Positions 1 to 12,876 are shown, counted from the first letter of the stretch. The stretch is 64,000 bases of DNA from Elusimicrobiota bacterium (GCA_029008615.1 JAQXJI010000007.1:62001-126000), one strand, 5' to 3'. Made by a program: numbers and translations. The notes: generated by a model not told the origin, from the sequence alone.

Positions 1-1214
1 TGGGCTATAAAAACCACGCCGAAAACCGCCTGGACACCCGTATGGCAAAAACGCCCGAAAACGTGGAAAAATTCTTAAAAGATTTGGAAAAGAAATTAAG
101 AAAACCCGCCAAAGCGGAGGAAAAAGAACTGCTTAAACTTAAAGAGGAAAAGACGGGCATAAAATCAAATCACTTCAACGCTTGGGAAACTGGATATTGG
201 AACAATCTTCATAAAAAACTTTATTACGATATTGATTCCGAAAAAATAAAAGAATATTTCCAAACGGATATAGTAATAGCGAATATGTTTGAAATTTTCG
301 GCAATTTATTCGGTGTAAAATTTGAAATCGTTGATATTCCGACTTGGCACAAAGACGTTAAAAGCTATAAAGTTTCCGACGAAGAAACCGGCAAAACCAT
401 AGGCTATATTTATATGGATTTATATCCCAGGGACGGAAAATACAAACACGCCGCCTGTTTTGATCTTATCGACGGAGAACTTAAAGAAGACGGCACTTAT
501 CAGCAGCCTTTTACGGCAATAGTCGCCAATTTAAATCCGCCCAGTAAAGATACTCCTTCCCTTTTAAAACACGACGAGGTTGAAACTTTATTTCACGAGT
601 TCGGCCACGTTTTGCATAACGTGCTTACCGAAGCGAAATATTCCTCAATTTCCGGCACGTCGGTAAGCAGGGATTTTGTTGAAGTTCCTTCCCAAATACT
701 TGAAAATTGGGCTTGGGATCCTTCGGTAATAAAAAAGATTTCCAAACATTACAAAACCGGCCAACCGCTTGACGATGAAACCATTAAAAAGATGATTGCT
801 GCCAAAAATCACGGTGCAGGAAATTTCTATATAAGGCAAAACTTTTTGGCTCAAATCGATATGATTTATCACACCTCGGAAAAACCCGTTGACAGCACAA
901 AATTGTGGGAAAAATATTCCGACAAAATCAGAATGGTGCCGATGACTAAAGATACTTACCCTCAAGCCAGTTTTGACCACTTGATGGGCGGTTACGACGC
1001 AGGTTATTACGGTTATTTGTGGGCGGAAGTTATTGCGTTGGATTTCTTTTCGGAATTCCAAAAACACGGTTTGTTTAACCCAGAAATAGGCAAAAAATTC
1101 CGTAAAGAAATTTTAGCCCCCGGCGGAAGTTACGAAGAAGAAGATTTGGTAAAAAACTTCCTGGGCAGAAAAGTATCAAACGAACCTTTCTTAAAGAATA
1201 TCGGATTGAAATAA
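1..1214 (+). CDS. M3-family zinc oligopeptidase (thimet/oligopeptidase-like), C-terminal part; 5' end truncated by window
   Basis: HEFGHVLH zinc motif and C-terminal YLWAEVIALDFFSEF. The reading frame is open upstream of the listed ATG to the window edge (…GYKNHAENRLDTR-MAKTP…), so the true start lies outside. Confidence 0.9.
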   Translation, partial: GYKNHAENRLDTRMAKTPENVEKFLKDLEKKLRKPAKAEEKELLKLKEEKTGIKSNHFNAWETGYWNNLHKKLYYDIDSEKIKEYFQTDIVIANMFEIFGNLFGVKFEIVDIPTWHKDVKSYKVSDEETGKTIGYIYMDLYPRDGKYKHAACFDLIDGELKEDGTYQQPFTAIVANLNPPSKDTPSLLKHDEVETLFHEFGHVLHNVLTEAKYSSISGTSVSRDFVEVPSQILENWAWDPSVIKKISKHYKTGQPLDDETIKKMIAAKNHGAGNFYIRQNFLAQIDMIYHTSEKPVDSTKLWEKYSDKIRMVPMTKDTYPQASFDHLMGGYDAGYYGYLWAEVIALDFFSEFQKHGLFNPEIGKKFRKEILAPGGSYEEEDLVKNFLGRKVSNEPFLKNIGLK

Positions 1215-1234
1215 AAAACAATCATAAAACAAAA

Positions 1235-1262
1235 GGGCCGAGAAAAATATCGGCCCTTTTTT
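1235..1262 (+). terminator. Rho-independent terminator after the M3 peptidase
   Basis: GGGCCGA-gaaaaata-TCGGCCC followed by TTTTTT. Confidence 0.85.
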
Positions 1263-1298
1263 ACGGCTTAAAATTAATTTAAAATTATTCCGCAAAAT

Positions 1299-1325
1299 TA
1301 AAAAGCCTCCTTTGCAGGAGGCTTT
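1299..1325 (-). terminator. Rho-independent terminator of the redox operon
   Basis: Minus strand: AAGCCTCC-TGCAAA-GGAGGCTT-TTT. Confidence 0.8.
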
Positions 1326-1328
1326 AAA

Positions 1329-1484
1329 TTACTGAGCGGAGAATTGGTCCTTGCCTACGCCGCAAACAGGGCAAACCCAGCTTTCGGCTACGTCGGCCCA
1401 TTTGGTTCCGGCGGCTATTCCGTTATCCGGATCGCCCAATTCTTCGTCATAAACATATCCGCAGACATTACATACGTATTTCAT
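1329..1484 (-). CDS. Rubredoxin (51 aa; absent from the ORF track)
   Basis: Reverse complement translates to [51 protein letters not shown], with two CxxCG iron ligand pairs and GGAGGAGTAATA-ATG upstream. Confidence 0.96.
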   Translation of the reverse strand: MKYVCNVCGYVYDEELGDPDNGIAAGTKWADVAESWVCPVCGVGKDQFSAQ

Positions 1485-1496
1485 TATTACTCCTCC

Positions 1497-2009
1497 TTAA
1501 GCGTCTTTAAAAGTTGTGGCTCCTTTAGGGGTTTTCCCTTTAAGAACCGTTTGATAATAATCATAAGTTAAAGGTTTGCAGTCATCGCATAAAACTTCAG
1601 CGGCCGTTATAGGCCCGATAAACATTGTATGCGTACCCAAATTTATGGACTGTTTGACTTCCGCCGACAATACCGCCAGTACGTTTTCCGTAACTGTGGG
1701 CAAACCGCAATCGTTTAATTTATATTTTACCTTGGAAAATTTATCAAAATTCCTTCCGCTTCTAAAGCCGAATATCCCTATAAAAGGCATTTGCGCGCTT
1801 TGCATTAAAGGCTGTACGCAAAACTTGCCGGAAGCTTTTATATATTCGCAAGTAAGCGAATTATTGTTTAAAGCCACGGCAATTTGGGGCGGTTCGGCCG
1901 TTACCTGAAAAACGGAATTGGCTATTAATCCGTTATATTTTCCGTCTTTAATACTGCTGACTATAAAAAGGCCGTAAGATAAATCAGCTAAAGCTTTATT
2001 ATCAAGCAT
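1497..2009 (-). CDS. Flavin reductase-like domain protein (flavoredoxin / Hrb N-terminal type)
   Basis: LSYGLFIVSSIKDGKYNGLIANSVFQVTAEPPQIAVALN… typical of flavin_reduct proteins; sits between FDP and rubredoxin. Confidence 0.85.
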   Translation of the reverse strand: MLDNKALADLSYGLFIVSSIKDGKYNGLIANSVFQVTAEPPQIAVALNNNSLTCEYIKASGKFCVQPLMQSAQMPFIGIFGFRSGRNFDKFSKVKYKLNDCGLPTVTENVLAVLSAEVKQSINLGTHTMFIGPITAAEVLCDDCKPLTYDYYQTVLKGKTPKGATTFKDA

Positions 2010-3205
2010 TATTTATTTTTCTCCGATACTTTAAGTCCTACTGCGCGCCCAAGCTCAAAACATTCTTTAAGCTTTTCTTCCGTAGGAACAAACCTGCTTT
2101 TAACGCAAGGCGCCGCGATTTCAACGCCTAATTTTTCCTTCATAATCGTTTCAAGTCCGTTTATTGCGCCGTCGCTCCACCCGTAAGAACCGAAAGCCGC
2201 GCCGATTAAATTTTGCTTTTTAAGGCCTTTAAAATAAGTTATCAAATCTCCCAAAGAAGGATATATTTCCTGATTTAAAACAGGCGTACCGATTATCAGG
2301 CCGGCCGCGTCCAAAAGTTCGGTGGCGGCGTCGCTCCTGTGGGTGGCGTGCAAAGACATTTGTTTAACTTCAACGCCCGCGCTGATAAGCCCGTCGGTAA
2401 CCGAGCAAGCCATTTTTTCCGTACTGCCCCACATAGTGTCATATATAACTATTACTTTATTTCTGTTCTTTTGTGCGGCAAATTCAGCATAAAGATTTAC
2501 TATTTTCTGAGGATCTTTACGCCAAATAGGGCCGTGATCGGGGCAAATTACGGAAGGTTTTATCCCCAATTTTGTAACCTGCCCTAAAAACGCCGTCACT
2601 ATTTTTGAATAAGGCAAAATAATATTGGCGTAATATTTTTTAGCTTCATAAAGCCAATCACGCTCAGAAACTTCGTCGTCAAAACGATAGCTTGAAGCAT
2701 AATGCATACCGAAAATATCATTACAGAACAGTATATTGGCCTTTTTTAAGAGGCAAATCATACTGTCCGGCCAATGCAGCATTCTCGATTCTATAAAAGT
2801 TAAAGAATCTTCCCCCAAATCCAAACTTCCGCCGTTGGGTATAATTTCAACCGGCAAATCTTGCCCGAGATGGGCTTTTAAATTAGCTGCGCCAAGCGTG
2901 GAAGCGTATACGTGTTCCGGCTTAATATCGGCTATTGCCGATTTTAAAGAACCGCTGTGGTCAAGCTCGGCGTGGTTTGATATTATCAAATCTATTTTTT
3001 GAGGATCTATTACGCTTTTTATTCTGGAAAGCATTTCCGGATAAAATTCTTTTTTTACCGTATCGATAAGAGCTGTTTTTTTATCCAAAATCAAAAAAGC
3101 GTTGTAAGTTGTGCCTTTATTGGTTGAATAACCGTGGAAATCCCTTACGTTCCAATCAATCGCTCCAACCCAATATATTTTATCTGTAACTTTTATAGCT
3201 TGCAT
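2009..3205 (-). CDS. Flavodiiron protein (A-type flavoprotein, FprA/ROO-like)
   Basis: Diiron motif NHAELDHSG, C-terminal flavodoxin domain VIVIYDTMWGSTEKMA, INGLETIMKEKLG. Confidence 0.95.
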   Translation of the reverse strand: MQAIKVTDKIYWVGAIDWNVRDFHGYSTNKGTTYNAFLILDKKTALIDTVKKEFYPEMLSRIKSVIDPQKIDLIISNHAELDHSGSLKSAIADIKPEHVYASTLGAANLKAHLGQDLPVEIIPNGGSLDLGEDSLTFIESRMLHWPDSMICLLKKANILFCNDIFGMHYASSYRFDDEVSERDWLYEAKKYYANIILPYSKIVTAFLGQVTKLGIKPSVICPDHGPIWRKDPQKIVNLYAEFAAQKNRNKVIVIYDTMWGSTEKMACSVTDGLISAGVEVKQMSLHATHRSDAATELLDAAGLIIGTPVLNQEIYPSLGDLITYFKGLKKQNLIGAAFGSYGWSDGAINGLETIMKEKLGVEIAAPCVKSRFVPTEEKLKECFELGRAVGLKVSEKNK

Positions 3206-3220
3206 AAATTTAACCTTATT

Positions 3221-3604
3221 TTATTTTTTCTCCGAAGACCATAACCCGTGTATATTGCAATATTCCCTGGCTTTAATTACGCGGCAGTTGCAGCTGAATT
3301 TTGCTTCCGGTTTATCGCCCGGTTTTAAATGTTTGCGGCCTATTTTGCCGTCGTCAGTTAAAACTTCTATAAACTCAATATAATGTTCCGGCAACATCGG
3401 ATGAGCGGCCGAACCGACTTTTACCAAAATACCGTCTTCAAGATATTCTATGACAGGTACGTGTTTTTCCGTCGCGCCGTCAGTACTGGCTTCATTTTGT
3501 TTTACCATAGGTTTGCCGCAGCAGACAAGTTCCCCTCCGCCAACGTGAACAAACTCTACGATATTTCCGCAAACGGAACATTTATAAACGTCGTTTAATT
3601 CCAT
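3221..3604 (-). CDS. dfx: Desulfoferrodoxin (2Fe superoxide reductase)
   Basis: N-terminal desulforedoxin Cys set (CSVCGN…CCGKPM) and SOR motifs [30 protein letters not shown]. Confidence 0.95.
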   Translation of the reverse strand: MELNDVYKCSVCGNIVEFVHVGGGELVCCGKPMVKQNEASTDGATEKHVPVIEYLEDGILVKVGSAAHPMLPEHYIEFIEVLTDDGKIGRKHLKPGDKPEAKFSCNCRVIKAREYCNIHGLWSSEKK

Positions 3605-3612
3605 ATAACCCC

Positions 3613-4119
3613 CTATATTAATTCATTCACGGCATCCAAAACAGCATTATAATTAGGCTCTTCGGACACCTCTTTTACAAATTGTATATATTTTATCAGG
3701 CCTTCTCCGTCTATAACAAAAACCGCCCTCGTAAGAAGATGAAGCCCCTGTATCAACAAACCGTAATCCTCCGCAAAAGAAGTATTTTTATAATCGGAAA
3801 GAGTTTGTAAATTCTTTACGCCTTGCGCGGCGCACCAACGGGCCTGCGCAAAAGGTAAATCCTTACTTACCGTCAATACTTTTACTTTATCGCCAAGTTT
3901 TCCGGCTTCTTTGTTAAAACGGGCCGTTTCCAAGGAACAAGTGGGAGTATCCAAAGAAGGTACGGCTGATAAAATAACGATGCGTCCCTTAAAATCTTTA
4001 AGGGACACATCGCTCAAATCATTGGCGGCCAAAGTAAAATCGGGCGCTTTAAAACCCGGTTTTAATTCAACGCCGCTTAAAGAGAACTTATTACCGTTAA
4101 GAGTAATTTCTCCGGACAT
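3613..4119 (-). CDS. tpx: Thiol peroxidase (Tpx-type peroxiredoxin)
   Basis: [16 protein letters not shown] peroxidatic Cys and ARWCAAQG resolving Cys. Confidence 0.94.
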   Translation of the reverse strand: MSGEITLNGNKFSLSGVELKPGFKAPDFTLAANDLSDVSLKDFKGRIVILSAVPSLDTPTCSLETARFNKEAGKLGDKVKVLTVSKDLPFAQARWCAAQGVKNLQTLSDYKNTSFAEDYGLLIQGLHLLTRAVFVIDGEGLIKYIQFVKEVSEEPNYNAVLDAVNELI

Positions 4120-4125
4120 AATTAT

Positions 4126-4698
4126 TTACCAATTTTCGCAAAGAATTTCAAAATAATCTCTGGCATGGGCGCAAGCCGGGCATTTTTCCGGGGCTTCAAG
4201 GCCTTCATGCAAATAACCGCAATTTAAACATCTCCATATTACCGGTACGGATTTTTTAAATACGGTTCCGTTCAAGATATTATCTCTTAATCCTTTATAT
4301 CTGGCGGAATGTTGTTTTTCGGCAACAGCTATATTTTCCATTACGGCTGCTATTTCTTCAAAACCTTCTTCCCTAGCAACTTTTGCAAAAGAAGGATACA
4401 TTTCCTGCCATTCGTGATCTTCGCCTTTGGCGGCTTCAAGAAGATTGTTTTCCGTGCTGGATATTACGCCTGCGGGGAAAGAAGCGGTAATTTCAACATC
4501 TCCGCCTTCCAAAAATTTAAAAAGTCTTTCGGCGTGTTCTTTTTCCTGCGCGGCGGTTTCTTCAAAAATTTTACTTATTTGGACATAACCGTCTTTTTTG
4601 GCTTTGCTTGCAAAAAAAGTATATCTGTTTCTGGCTTGAGATTCCCCCGCAAAAGCGGTAAGAATGTTCTTTTCTGTTTTAGATCCTTTCAATTTCAT
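4126..4698 (-). CDS. rbr: Rubrerythrin
   Basis: MKLKGSKTEKNILTAFAGESQARNRYTFFA…; C-terminal rubredoxin-like CLNCGYLHEG…CPACAH. Start placed at 4698 because GGAGGAACTTTAACATT-ATG precedes it; the track's longer start at 4743 is unlikely. Confidence 0.95.
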   Translation of the reverse strand: MKLKGSKTEKNILTAFAGESQARNRYTFFASKAKKDGYVQISKIFEETAAQEKEHAERLFKFLEGGDVEITASFPAGVISSTENNLLEAAKGEDHEWQEMYPSFAKVAREEGFEEIAAVMENIAVAEKQHSARYKGLRDNILNGTVFKKSVPVIWRCLNCGYLHEGLEAPEKCPACAHARDYFEILCENW

Positions 4699-4734
4699 AA
4701 TGTTAAAGTTCCTCCATAAACGAAATTGTATAAA

Positions 4735-4763
4735 ATTAGACAATATAAAGTATAGAGCGTCAA
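4735..4763 (-). promoter_or_regulatory. Probable sigma70-type promoter of the rbr–rubredoxin operon
   Basis: Minus strand TTGACG (4763-4758) – 17 nt – TCTAAT (4740-4735). Confidence 0.6.
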
Positions 4764-4902
4764 AATAATTTTTACAAGTAGCGGCGCATATATAATATAT
4801 ATTAAATGTATATCTATCTTTATTGACTAATTTTGGCCAAAACTGCTAATATTTACTTATATTTGAATTTTTAATATTTTGTAGGGTGTTTGGATATTTA
4901 AA

Positions 4903-6261
4903 GTGGAAAATCTTAATATAAACGAAATTTGGGCCGATTTTTTAAAAAAACTTGAAAATAACCTTGGTAAAGATGTCTGCGAAATGTGGATAAAACCTAT
5001 GAAAATACTCTCTTTTAAAGGAGGTATTTTAAAAATAGAACTGCCAAGCGAAGTTTGGCTCAAAACAATAAAAGACAGGTATGAAAGTTCTATAATTCAG
5101 GCTTTGACGGAAATTTTAAACACAACTTTCTCAATAGAATATACTATTCCTCTAAAAGAGGAAGTACCCGAACAGGAATATGTTTCCCTGCCGGAAAATT
5201 CCGTATATCAGCAAAAAAACCCTTTTATAAACAAATTAAATTCTTATTTCACTTTTGAAGGCTTTATAGAAGGCCCTTCAAACAGATTCGCTTATAAAGC
5301 TTCCGAAGCGGTGGTTAAAAAAATGGGCGAAAGGGCAAATAACCCTTTTGTAATTTTCAGTTCGCCCGGGCTTGGTAAAACTCACCTTTTACACGCAATA
5401 GGAAACCAAATTTTAAAGGACAATCCTTTCGCCAAAGTATTATATATGTCCGGCGAGGGGTTTGTTTCGGAATATATAGAATCTTTACAGAAATCTACTC
5501 AGGATTCTTTCAGGAAAAAGTACCGTTCTTTGGACTGCCTGCTTATAGACGATATACAATTTGTAGTCGGCAAAGAGCGCTGCGAAGAAGAATTTTTCTA
5601 TACTTTTAACAGCCTTTTCGACAACAGAAAACAAATTGTTCTTACTTCGGACAGAACCCCAAATCAGCTGGGACTTAGCGAAAGGCTGTCTTCCAGACTG
5701 CTATCAGGAATAGTGGCTGAAATAAAAAGGCCCGATCTTGAAACGAGAATAGCTATTTTAAGGCAAAAAAGAGATTCAAACCATTTTGATATAACAGACG
5801 ACGTTTTGGCTTTTATAGCCGAAGGCGTACAAGGCAGCATCAGGGAGCTGGAAGGCTGCCTGTTCCGTCTTACAACTTACTGCAATATACACGGAGTCAA
5901 CGCCACAATTTCAATAGCGAAAGAAGTTTTGGCGGATATTTTGACTCTTGAAAAAGAAAAATACTCCATAAGCATAAACCAAATAAAAAAAGTGGTATGC
6001 AAGTATTTTAAGGTAAGTATAGAAGATTTAAATTCTAAAAAGAAAAACAATTCCATAGCGTGGCCGAGGCAGGTTTCTATGTATTTGGCTACGGAATTGA
6101 CTTCGCTTTCTCTGCCGGAAATAGGCCGGGAATTTAACAGAGATCATTCAACCGTAATACACGCTAAGGAAAAAGTTAAAGAAGAAATAGACAATAATCT
6201 GCTTTTCGCCCCTATTATCAATGACTTGATAACTAAGGTAAAAGCTGTGGATAACAATTAA
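4903..6261 (+). CDS. dnaA: Chromosomal replication initiator DnaA (GTG start)
   Basis: Walker [18 protein letters not shown]-terminal [15 protein letters not shown] DnaA-box binding signature. Confidence 0.98.
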   Translation: MENLNINEIWADFLKKLENNLGKDVCEMWIKPMKILSFKGGILKIELPSEVWLKTIKDRYESSIIQALTEILNTTFSIEYTIPLKEEVPEQEYVSLPENSVYQQKNPFINKLNSYFTFEGFIEGPSNRFAYKASEAVVKKMGERANNPFVIFSSPGLGKTHLLHAIGNQILKDNPFAKVLYMSGEGFVSEYIESLQKSTQDSFRKKYRSLDCLLIDDIQFVVGKERCEEEFFYTFNSLFDNRKQIVLTSDRTPNQLGLSERLSSRLLSGIVAEIKRPDLETRIAILRQKRDSNHFDITDDVLAFIAEGVQGSIRELEGCLFRLTTYCNIHGVNATISIAKEVLADILTLEKEKYSISINQIKKVVCKYFKVSIEDLNSKKKNNSIAWPRQVSMYLATELTSLSLPEIGREFNRDHSTVIHAKEKVKEEIDNNLLFAPIINDLITKVKAVDNN

Positions 6262-6373
6262 CAAAAACATTTTTTTAAAATAACTGTTTATAATGTTTAT
6301 AAAATTTGACAACAATTAACAATTTATCCAAACCGATTGTATAGGGCTGTCAACATTATCAACACAATTAACA
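6246..6373. other. Candidate oriC / DnaA-box cluster between dnaA and dnaN
   Basis: TGTGGATAA (perfect inverted DnaA box, 6246-6254), TTATCCAAA (6324-6332), TTATCAACA (6356-6364), tandem TGTTTATAA x2 (6285-6302), three copies of ACAATTAACA; very AT-rich. Confidence 0.7.
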
Positions 6374-6397
6374 GGATATAATAATAAGGATAATAAT

Positions 6398-7507
6398 ATG
6401 AAAATAAATATTACTAAAGAGAATTTTCTTGAAGGAATCCAAATCATTCAGTCCGGGCTTTCGGGCAGAACGACTTTACCTATCCTTTATAACTTTCTTA
6501 TGGAAGCCGAAGACGGAAATATTAAACTTACCAGAACCGATATGGAAATGGCCACTATACACAATATGAAAGCCGAAGTTTTGGAAAACGGTTCCATTAC
6601 GGTTCCTCTTAAAGAATTTTCCGATATTCTTAAAAATCTTCCTTCCAATAAAGAAATCAATTTGGAAACCGATGAAAACAATAAACTTCATATTACCAGC
6701 GGCAAATCCAAATTTTGGGTTATAGGCACTCCCAAAAGTGAGTATCCAATCGTTCCCGAAATCGAGAAAAATGAAACTTTCAGCATAAAAGCCAAAGAAA
6801 TTAAAGAAATGATTGAAAATACCATATTTTCTTCTTCCACACAGGAAACCAGATATGTTCTTAACGGTCTTTTGTGGGTAAATACGCCGGAAAAATTTGA
6901 AGTCGTCGCCACCGACGGCCGCCGTTTGGCTTTGGCCACAGCGCCTGCTTTGCAAAATTCAAAAGATTTTAAAATTATAGTGCCAAGCAAAATATTAAAC
7001 GAAGTTTTAAAACTTTTGGGAATAAATAAACCTTCGGACGAGGATTTTATAGACGTTACAGTTTCTTCCAACCAAATAAGTTTTAATATGAAAGACACCA
7101 CTTTCATCTCAAGATTGATAGAAGGAAATTTCCCTAATTATGAACAGGTTGTTCCTACCAAGAAAAACATAGTTTTTAAAGTGGGTACCAAAGATTTATT
7201 ATCTTCCACCAAGCGCGCCGCACTTTGCGCCGGCGATTTGGGTGGAACCGTAAAATACGCTTTGAGCGAAAATCTTTTGGGTATATCGGCAAGTTCTTCA
7301 AAAATGGATTTTTCCGATGAACTTAAAGTGGATTATACTTCCGAAGATTTCAGCACCTCTTTTAATCCTCAGTATTTGATAGACGTGCTTAAAATAGCCG
7401 GCAGCGAAAATATTATATTTTCTTTCGCAAACGCTTCCCAGCCCGTTTTGGTGGAGCCGGAAGGCAAAGAGCAATATAAATACGTAATTATGCCGGTAAG
7501 AGCTTAA
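6398..7507 (+). CDS. dnaN: DNA polymerase III beta sliding clamp
   Basis: Full-length DnaN-like protein (369 aa), ATDGRRLA motif, …YVIMPVRA C-terminus, position after dnaA. Confidence 0.97.
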   Translation: MKINITKENFLEGIQIIQSGLSGRTTLPILYNFLMEAEDGNIKLTRTDMEMATIHNMKAEVLENGSITVPLKEFSDILKNLPSNKEINLETDENNKLHITSGKSKFWVIGTPKSEYPIVPEIEKNETFSIKAKEIKEMIENTIFSSSTQETRYVLNGLLWVNTPEKFEVVATDGRRLALATAPALQNSKDFKIIVPSKILNEVLKLLGINKPSDEDFIDVTVSSNQISFNMKDTTFISRLIEGNFPNYEQVVPTKKNIVFKVGTKDLLSSTKRAALCAGDLGGTVKYALSENLLGISASSSKMDFSDELKVDYTSEDFSTSFNPQYLIDVLKIAGSENIIFSFANASQPVLVEPEGKEQYKYVIMPVRA

Positions 7508-7803
7508 TGGATAATTTCGGTAAAAAAGAACAAATTTGGCACGAGCCCAAAGAACTTAAAAATCCGTTTTCCAAGCTTGGCGGTACGCTTGACAGACTTA
7601 TTTTGTTGGAAACGGTTTGGAATAATGTTTTGGGATCAAGAGCCAAATATTGGGTTCTCGACGCGGTAAAAGAAGGAACCGTCTATGTTAAAGTAAACGT
7701 AATGACGGCAAGACACGAACTTAAACTTAAAGAAAAAGAAATTATAAAAGAACTCAATAAGAATTTTGAAAAACCTTGGATAAAACGGATTTCAGTTATT
7801 TAA
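7507..7803 (+). CDS. DUF721/DciA-like protein (putative DnaB helicase loader/operator)
   Basis: LGGTLDRLILLETVWNNVLG…YWVLDAVKEGTVYVKVNVMTARHELKLKEKEIIKELN pattern; between dnaN and gyrB. Confidence 0.75.
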   Translation: MDNFGKKEQIWHEPKELKNPFSKLGGTLDRLILLETVWNNVLGSRAKYWVLDAVKEGTVYVKVNVMTARHELKLKEKEIIKELNKNFEKPWIKRISVI

Positions 7804-7811
7804 AGGAGTAA

Positions 7812-10286
<2,475 letters not shown>

Positions 10287-10297
10287 GGAGTTTTTAA

Positions 10298-12826
10298 ATG
10301 ACAGATAATCTTAACAATAATAATCAGCCAAATCCTCAACAGAAAGTAAAAAACGTTGATTTGTTCGGTAATATAAAACAACGCGACGTCGGCGAAGAAA
10401 TGAAGAAATCTTTTATAGACTACGCTATGAGCGTAATCGTAAGCCGCGCTTTGCCTGACGTAAGGGACGGACTTAAACCGGTTCATCGCCGCATACTTTA
10501 CGCTATGCAGGAAATGGGCCTTAAATACAATAAACCTTTTAAGAAATCGGCCCGTGTAGTCGGTGACGTACTCGGTAAATATCACCCGCACGGCGATACC
10601 GCCGTTTATGACGCTTTGGTTCGTATGGCGCAGGATTTCTCTATGAGGAAAATGCTCGTAAACGGGCAGGGAAACTTCGGTTCGGTCGACGGCGACAGCG
10701 CTGCCGCTATGAGGTACACCGAAGTCCGCCTTCAGGCTATAGCGGACGAACTTTTGGAAGATATTGATAAGGACACTGTAAAATTCGTTCCGAACTACGA
10801 CGGTTCTTTGCAGGAGCCTTCTGTATTGCCCGGCAAAATGCCGCAGCTTTTGGTAAACGGTTCAAACGGTATTGCCGTAGGTATGGCCACTAATATTCCT
10901 ACGCACAACTTGGGCGAAATTTGCGAAGGCATTATAGCTTTAATCAAAAACCCGGCCATTACCACTAAAGAAATGATGCAAATCGTAAAAGGGCCGGATT
11001 TCCCTACCGGCGGTATTTTGCGCGGTACAAAAGGCGTATTTGATTACTTTGAAACCGGCAAAGGTTCCTTAAAAATACAGGCCAAAGCCGAAATTGAAGA
11101 AATGAAAGGCGGCAGGGAATCTATTATCGTTACGGAAATACCTTATCAGGTAAATAAAACCAATTTGATTGAAACGATAGCAGGGCTCGTCAAAGATAAA
11201 AAAATTATGGAAATTTCCGATATCCGCGACGAATCCGACCGCAGAGGTATGCGCCTTGTAATAGAGCTTAAACGCGACGCAAACGGCCAGGTGGTTTTAA
11301 ATCAGCTTTACAAACACACCCAGTTGCAGACTTCTTTCAGCGTAAATATGCTTGCCATCGTAGACGGTAAACCGCGTATTTTGGGCATTAAAGAAGCTAT
11401 GCGCCAATATGTAAAGCACCGCCAGGAAGTTATAACAAACCGCACCCGCTTTGATTTAAACAAAGCGTTAAAACGCGAACACGTTTTGGAAGGTTTGCTT
11501 GTTGCCATAGCCAATATGGACGAAGTGGTAAGCATTATCAGAAATTCCAAAGATGCGGCGGAAGCAAAGCTTAATTTGATGAAGCGCTTTAATTTAAGCG
11601 AAGCCCAAACCCAAGCCATTTTGGATATGAGGCTCCACCAACTTACGCAGCTTTCTTCAATAGCTATTGAGCAGGAACAAAAAGATTTAATGGCTTTAAT
11701 CAAAGAATTGCAGGATATTTTGGGTTCGCCTCAACGCGTACTTGATATTATCGTTGAAGAGCTCAGCTCAATGAAGAAAAACTACGCCGACCCGAGAAGA
11801 ACTGAAATATCCAATGAAATTTCCGATTTCTCAATAGAAGATTTAATTGAAGAGCAGGAAGTCGTTATAACGCTTTCAAACGACGGTTACGCAAAAAGAA
11901 TCCCGCTTGACACTTATAAATCCCAAAACAGAGGCGGAAAGGGCATAATCGGCGGAAAAACGAAAGAAGAAGATTTTATCGAACATCTTTTCGTAACGTC
12001 CAGCCATTCCACCATACTTATGTTTACCAACAGGGGCAGAGTGTTTGCTCTAAAAGCTTTTGAGATACCGGAAGGCAACCGGCAGTCAAAGGGCAAAGCC
12101 ATAGTAAACTTGCTGCAAATTACCGGTCAGGAAAAAGTTACTTCTGCCATAGCTTTTAGGGATTTTGATCCTAAAAACTCCGGCGAAACTTACCTTACGA
12201 TGTGCACCAGAATGGGTACTATCAAGAGGGTTGAACTTTGCGAATTTGCAAATATCAGAAGAACCGGCATTATAGCCATAGGCCTTGAAGAAAGCGACGT
12301 CCTCGTTTCCGTACAGGAAACCCACGGCAAGAGCGATATCATAATCGCCACCAAGAACGGCAAATCCATAAGATTTGATGAGAACCAAGTCCGCGCTATG
12401 GGCAGAACAGCCAAAGGCGTAAGAGGCATAAAACTTGCGCAGGGCGACAACGTCATAGGTATGGAACAGGCCGAAAAAGAAGGCGAACAGCCCGACGTAC
12501 TTTCCGTATGCGAAAACGGTTACGGCAAACGCACCGCTTTCAGCGAATACAGAACGCAGAACAGAGGCGGCAGCGGCGTAATCACGATTAAGACCACACA
12601 GAGAAACGGCTGCGTCGCGGGTATAAAACTCGTAGACGAAAGTAAAGACCTTATGGTAATAACCGAAAAGGGTATGGCCATAAGAATCCGCTGCGAGGAA
12701 ATCCGCTCCGTCGGCAGAAACGCGCAGGGTGTAAGACTTGTCAGATTGGATGAAAACGACAAAATCTCCCGCGTTGCTCCCGTAGTAAAAGAAGAAGAGG
12801 AAAAGGCGGAGGGAGAAGAAAAATAA
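10298..12826 (+). CDS. gyrA: DNA gyrase subunit A
   Basis: [38 protein letters not shown] catalytic Tyr; C-terminal beta-pinwheel blades. Confidence 0.98.
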   Translation: MTDNLNNNNQPNPQQKVKNVDLFGNIKQRDVGEEMKKSFIDYAMSVIVSRALPDVRDGLKPVHRRILYAMQEMGLKYNKPFKKSARVVGDVLGKYHPHGDTAVYDALVRMAQDFSMRKMLVNGQGNFGSVDGDSAAAMRYTEVRLQAIADELLEDIDKDTVKFVPNYDGSLQEPSVLPGKMPQLLVNGSNGIAVGMATNIPTHNLGEICEGIIALIKNPAITTKEMMQIVKGPDFPTGGILRGTKGVFDYFETGKGSLKIQAKAEIEEMKGGRESIIVTEIPYQVNKTNLIETIAGLVKDKKIMEISDIRDESDRRGMRLVIELKRDANGQVVLNQLYKHTQLQTSFSVNMLAIVDGKPRILGIKEAMRQYVKHRQEVITNRTRFDLNKALKREHVLEGLLVAIANMDEVVSIIRNSKDAAEAKLNLMKRFNLSEAQTQAILDMRLHQLTQLSSIAIEQEQKDLMALIKELQDILGSPQRVLDIIVEELSSMKKNYADPRRTEISNEISDFSIEDLIEEQEVVITLSNDGYAKRIPLDTYKSQNRGGKGIIGGKTKEEDFIEHLFVTSSHSTILMFTNRGRVFALKAFEIPEGNRQSKGKAIVNLLQITGQEKVTSAIAFRDFDPKNSGETYLTMCTRMGTIKRVELCEFANIRRTGIIAIGLEESDVLVSVQETHGKSDIIIATKNGKSIRFDENQVRAMGRTAKGVRGIKLAQGDNVIGMEQAEKEGEQPDVLSVCENGYGKRTAFSEYRTQNRGGSGVITIKTTQRNGCVAGIKLVDESKDLMVITEKGMAIRIRCEEIRSVGRNAQGVRLVRLDENDKISRVAPVVKEEEEKAEGEEK

Positions 12827-12849
12827 ATTTAACCTAGCTGGTTAAGTGA

Positions 12850-12876
12850 AAGCCCCGGTTTTCGCCGGGGCTTTTT
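12850..12876 (+). terminator. Terminator after gyrA
   Basis: AAGCCCCGG-ttttcg-CCGGGGCTT-TTT. Confidence 0.85.

Noticed and set aside
645-1067. 140-aa minus-strand ORF
   Set aside because: Fully antisense to the M3 peptidase; no recognisable domain or RBS; a shadow ORF.
1344-1571. 75-aa plus-strand ORF
   Set aside because: Lies opposite the rubredoxin gene and its upstream region; rubredoxin is clearly the real product.
4780-4830. AT-rich inverted repeats (atatataatatatattaaatgtatat) as a PerR/Fur-type operator for the redox operon
   Set aside because: No good match to a known operator; composition alone can explain it.
6476-7107. Three minus-strand ORFs inside dnaN
   Set aside because: Antisense to dnaN; low-complexity shadow translations.
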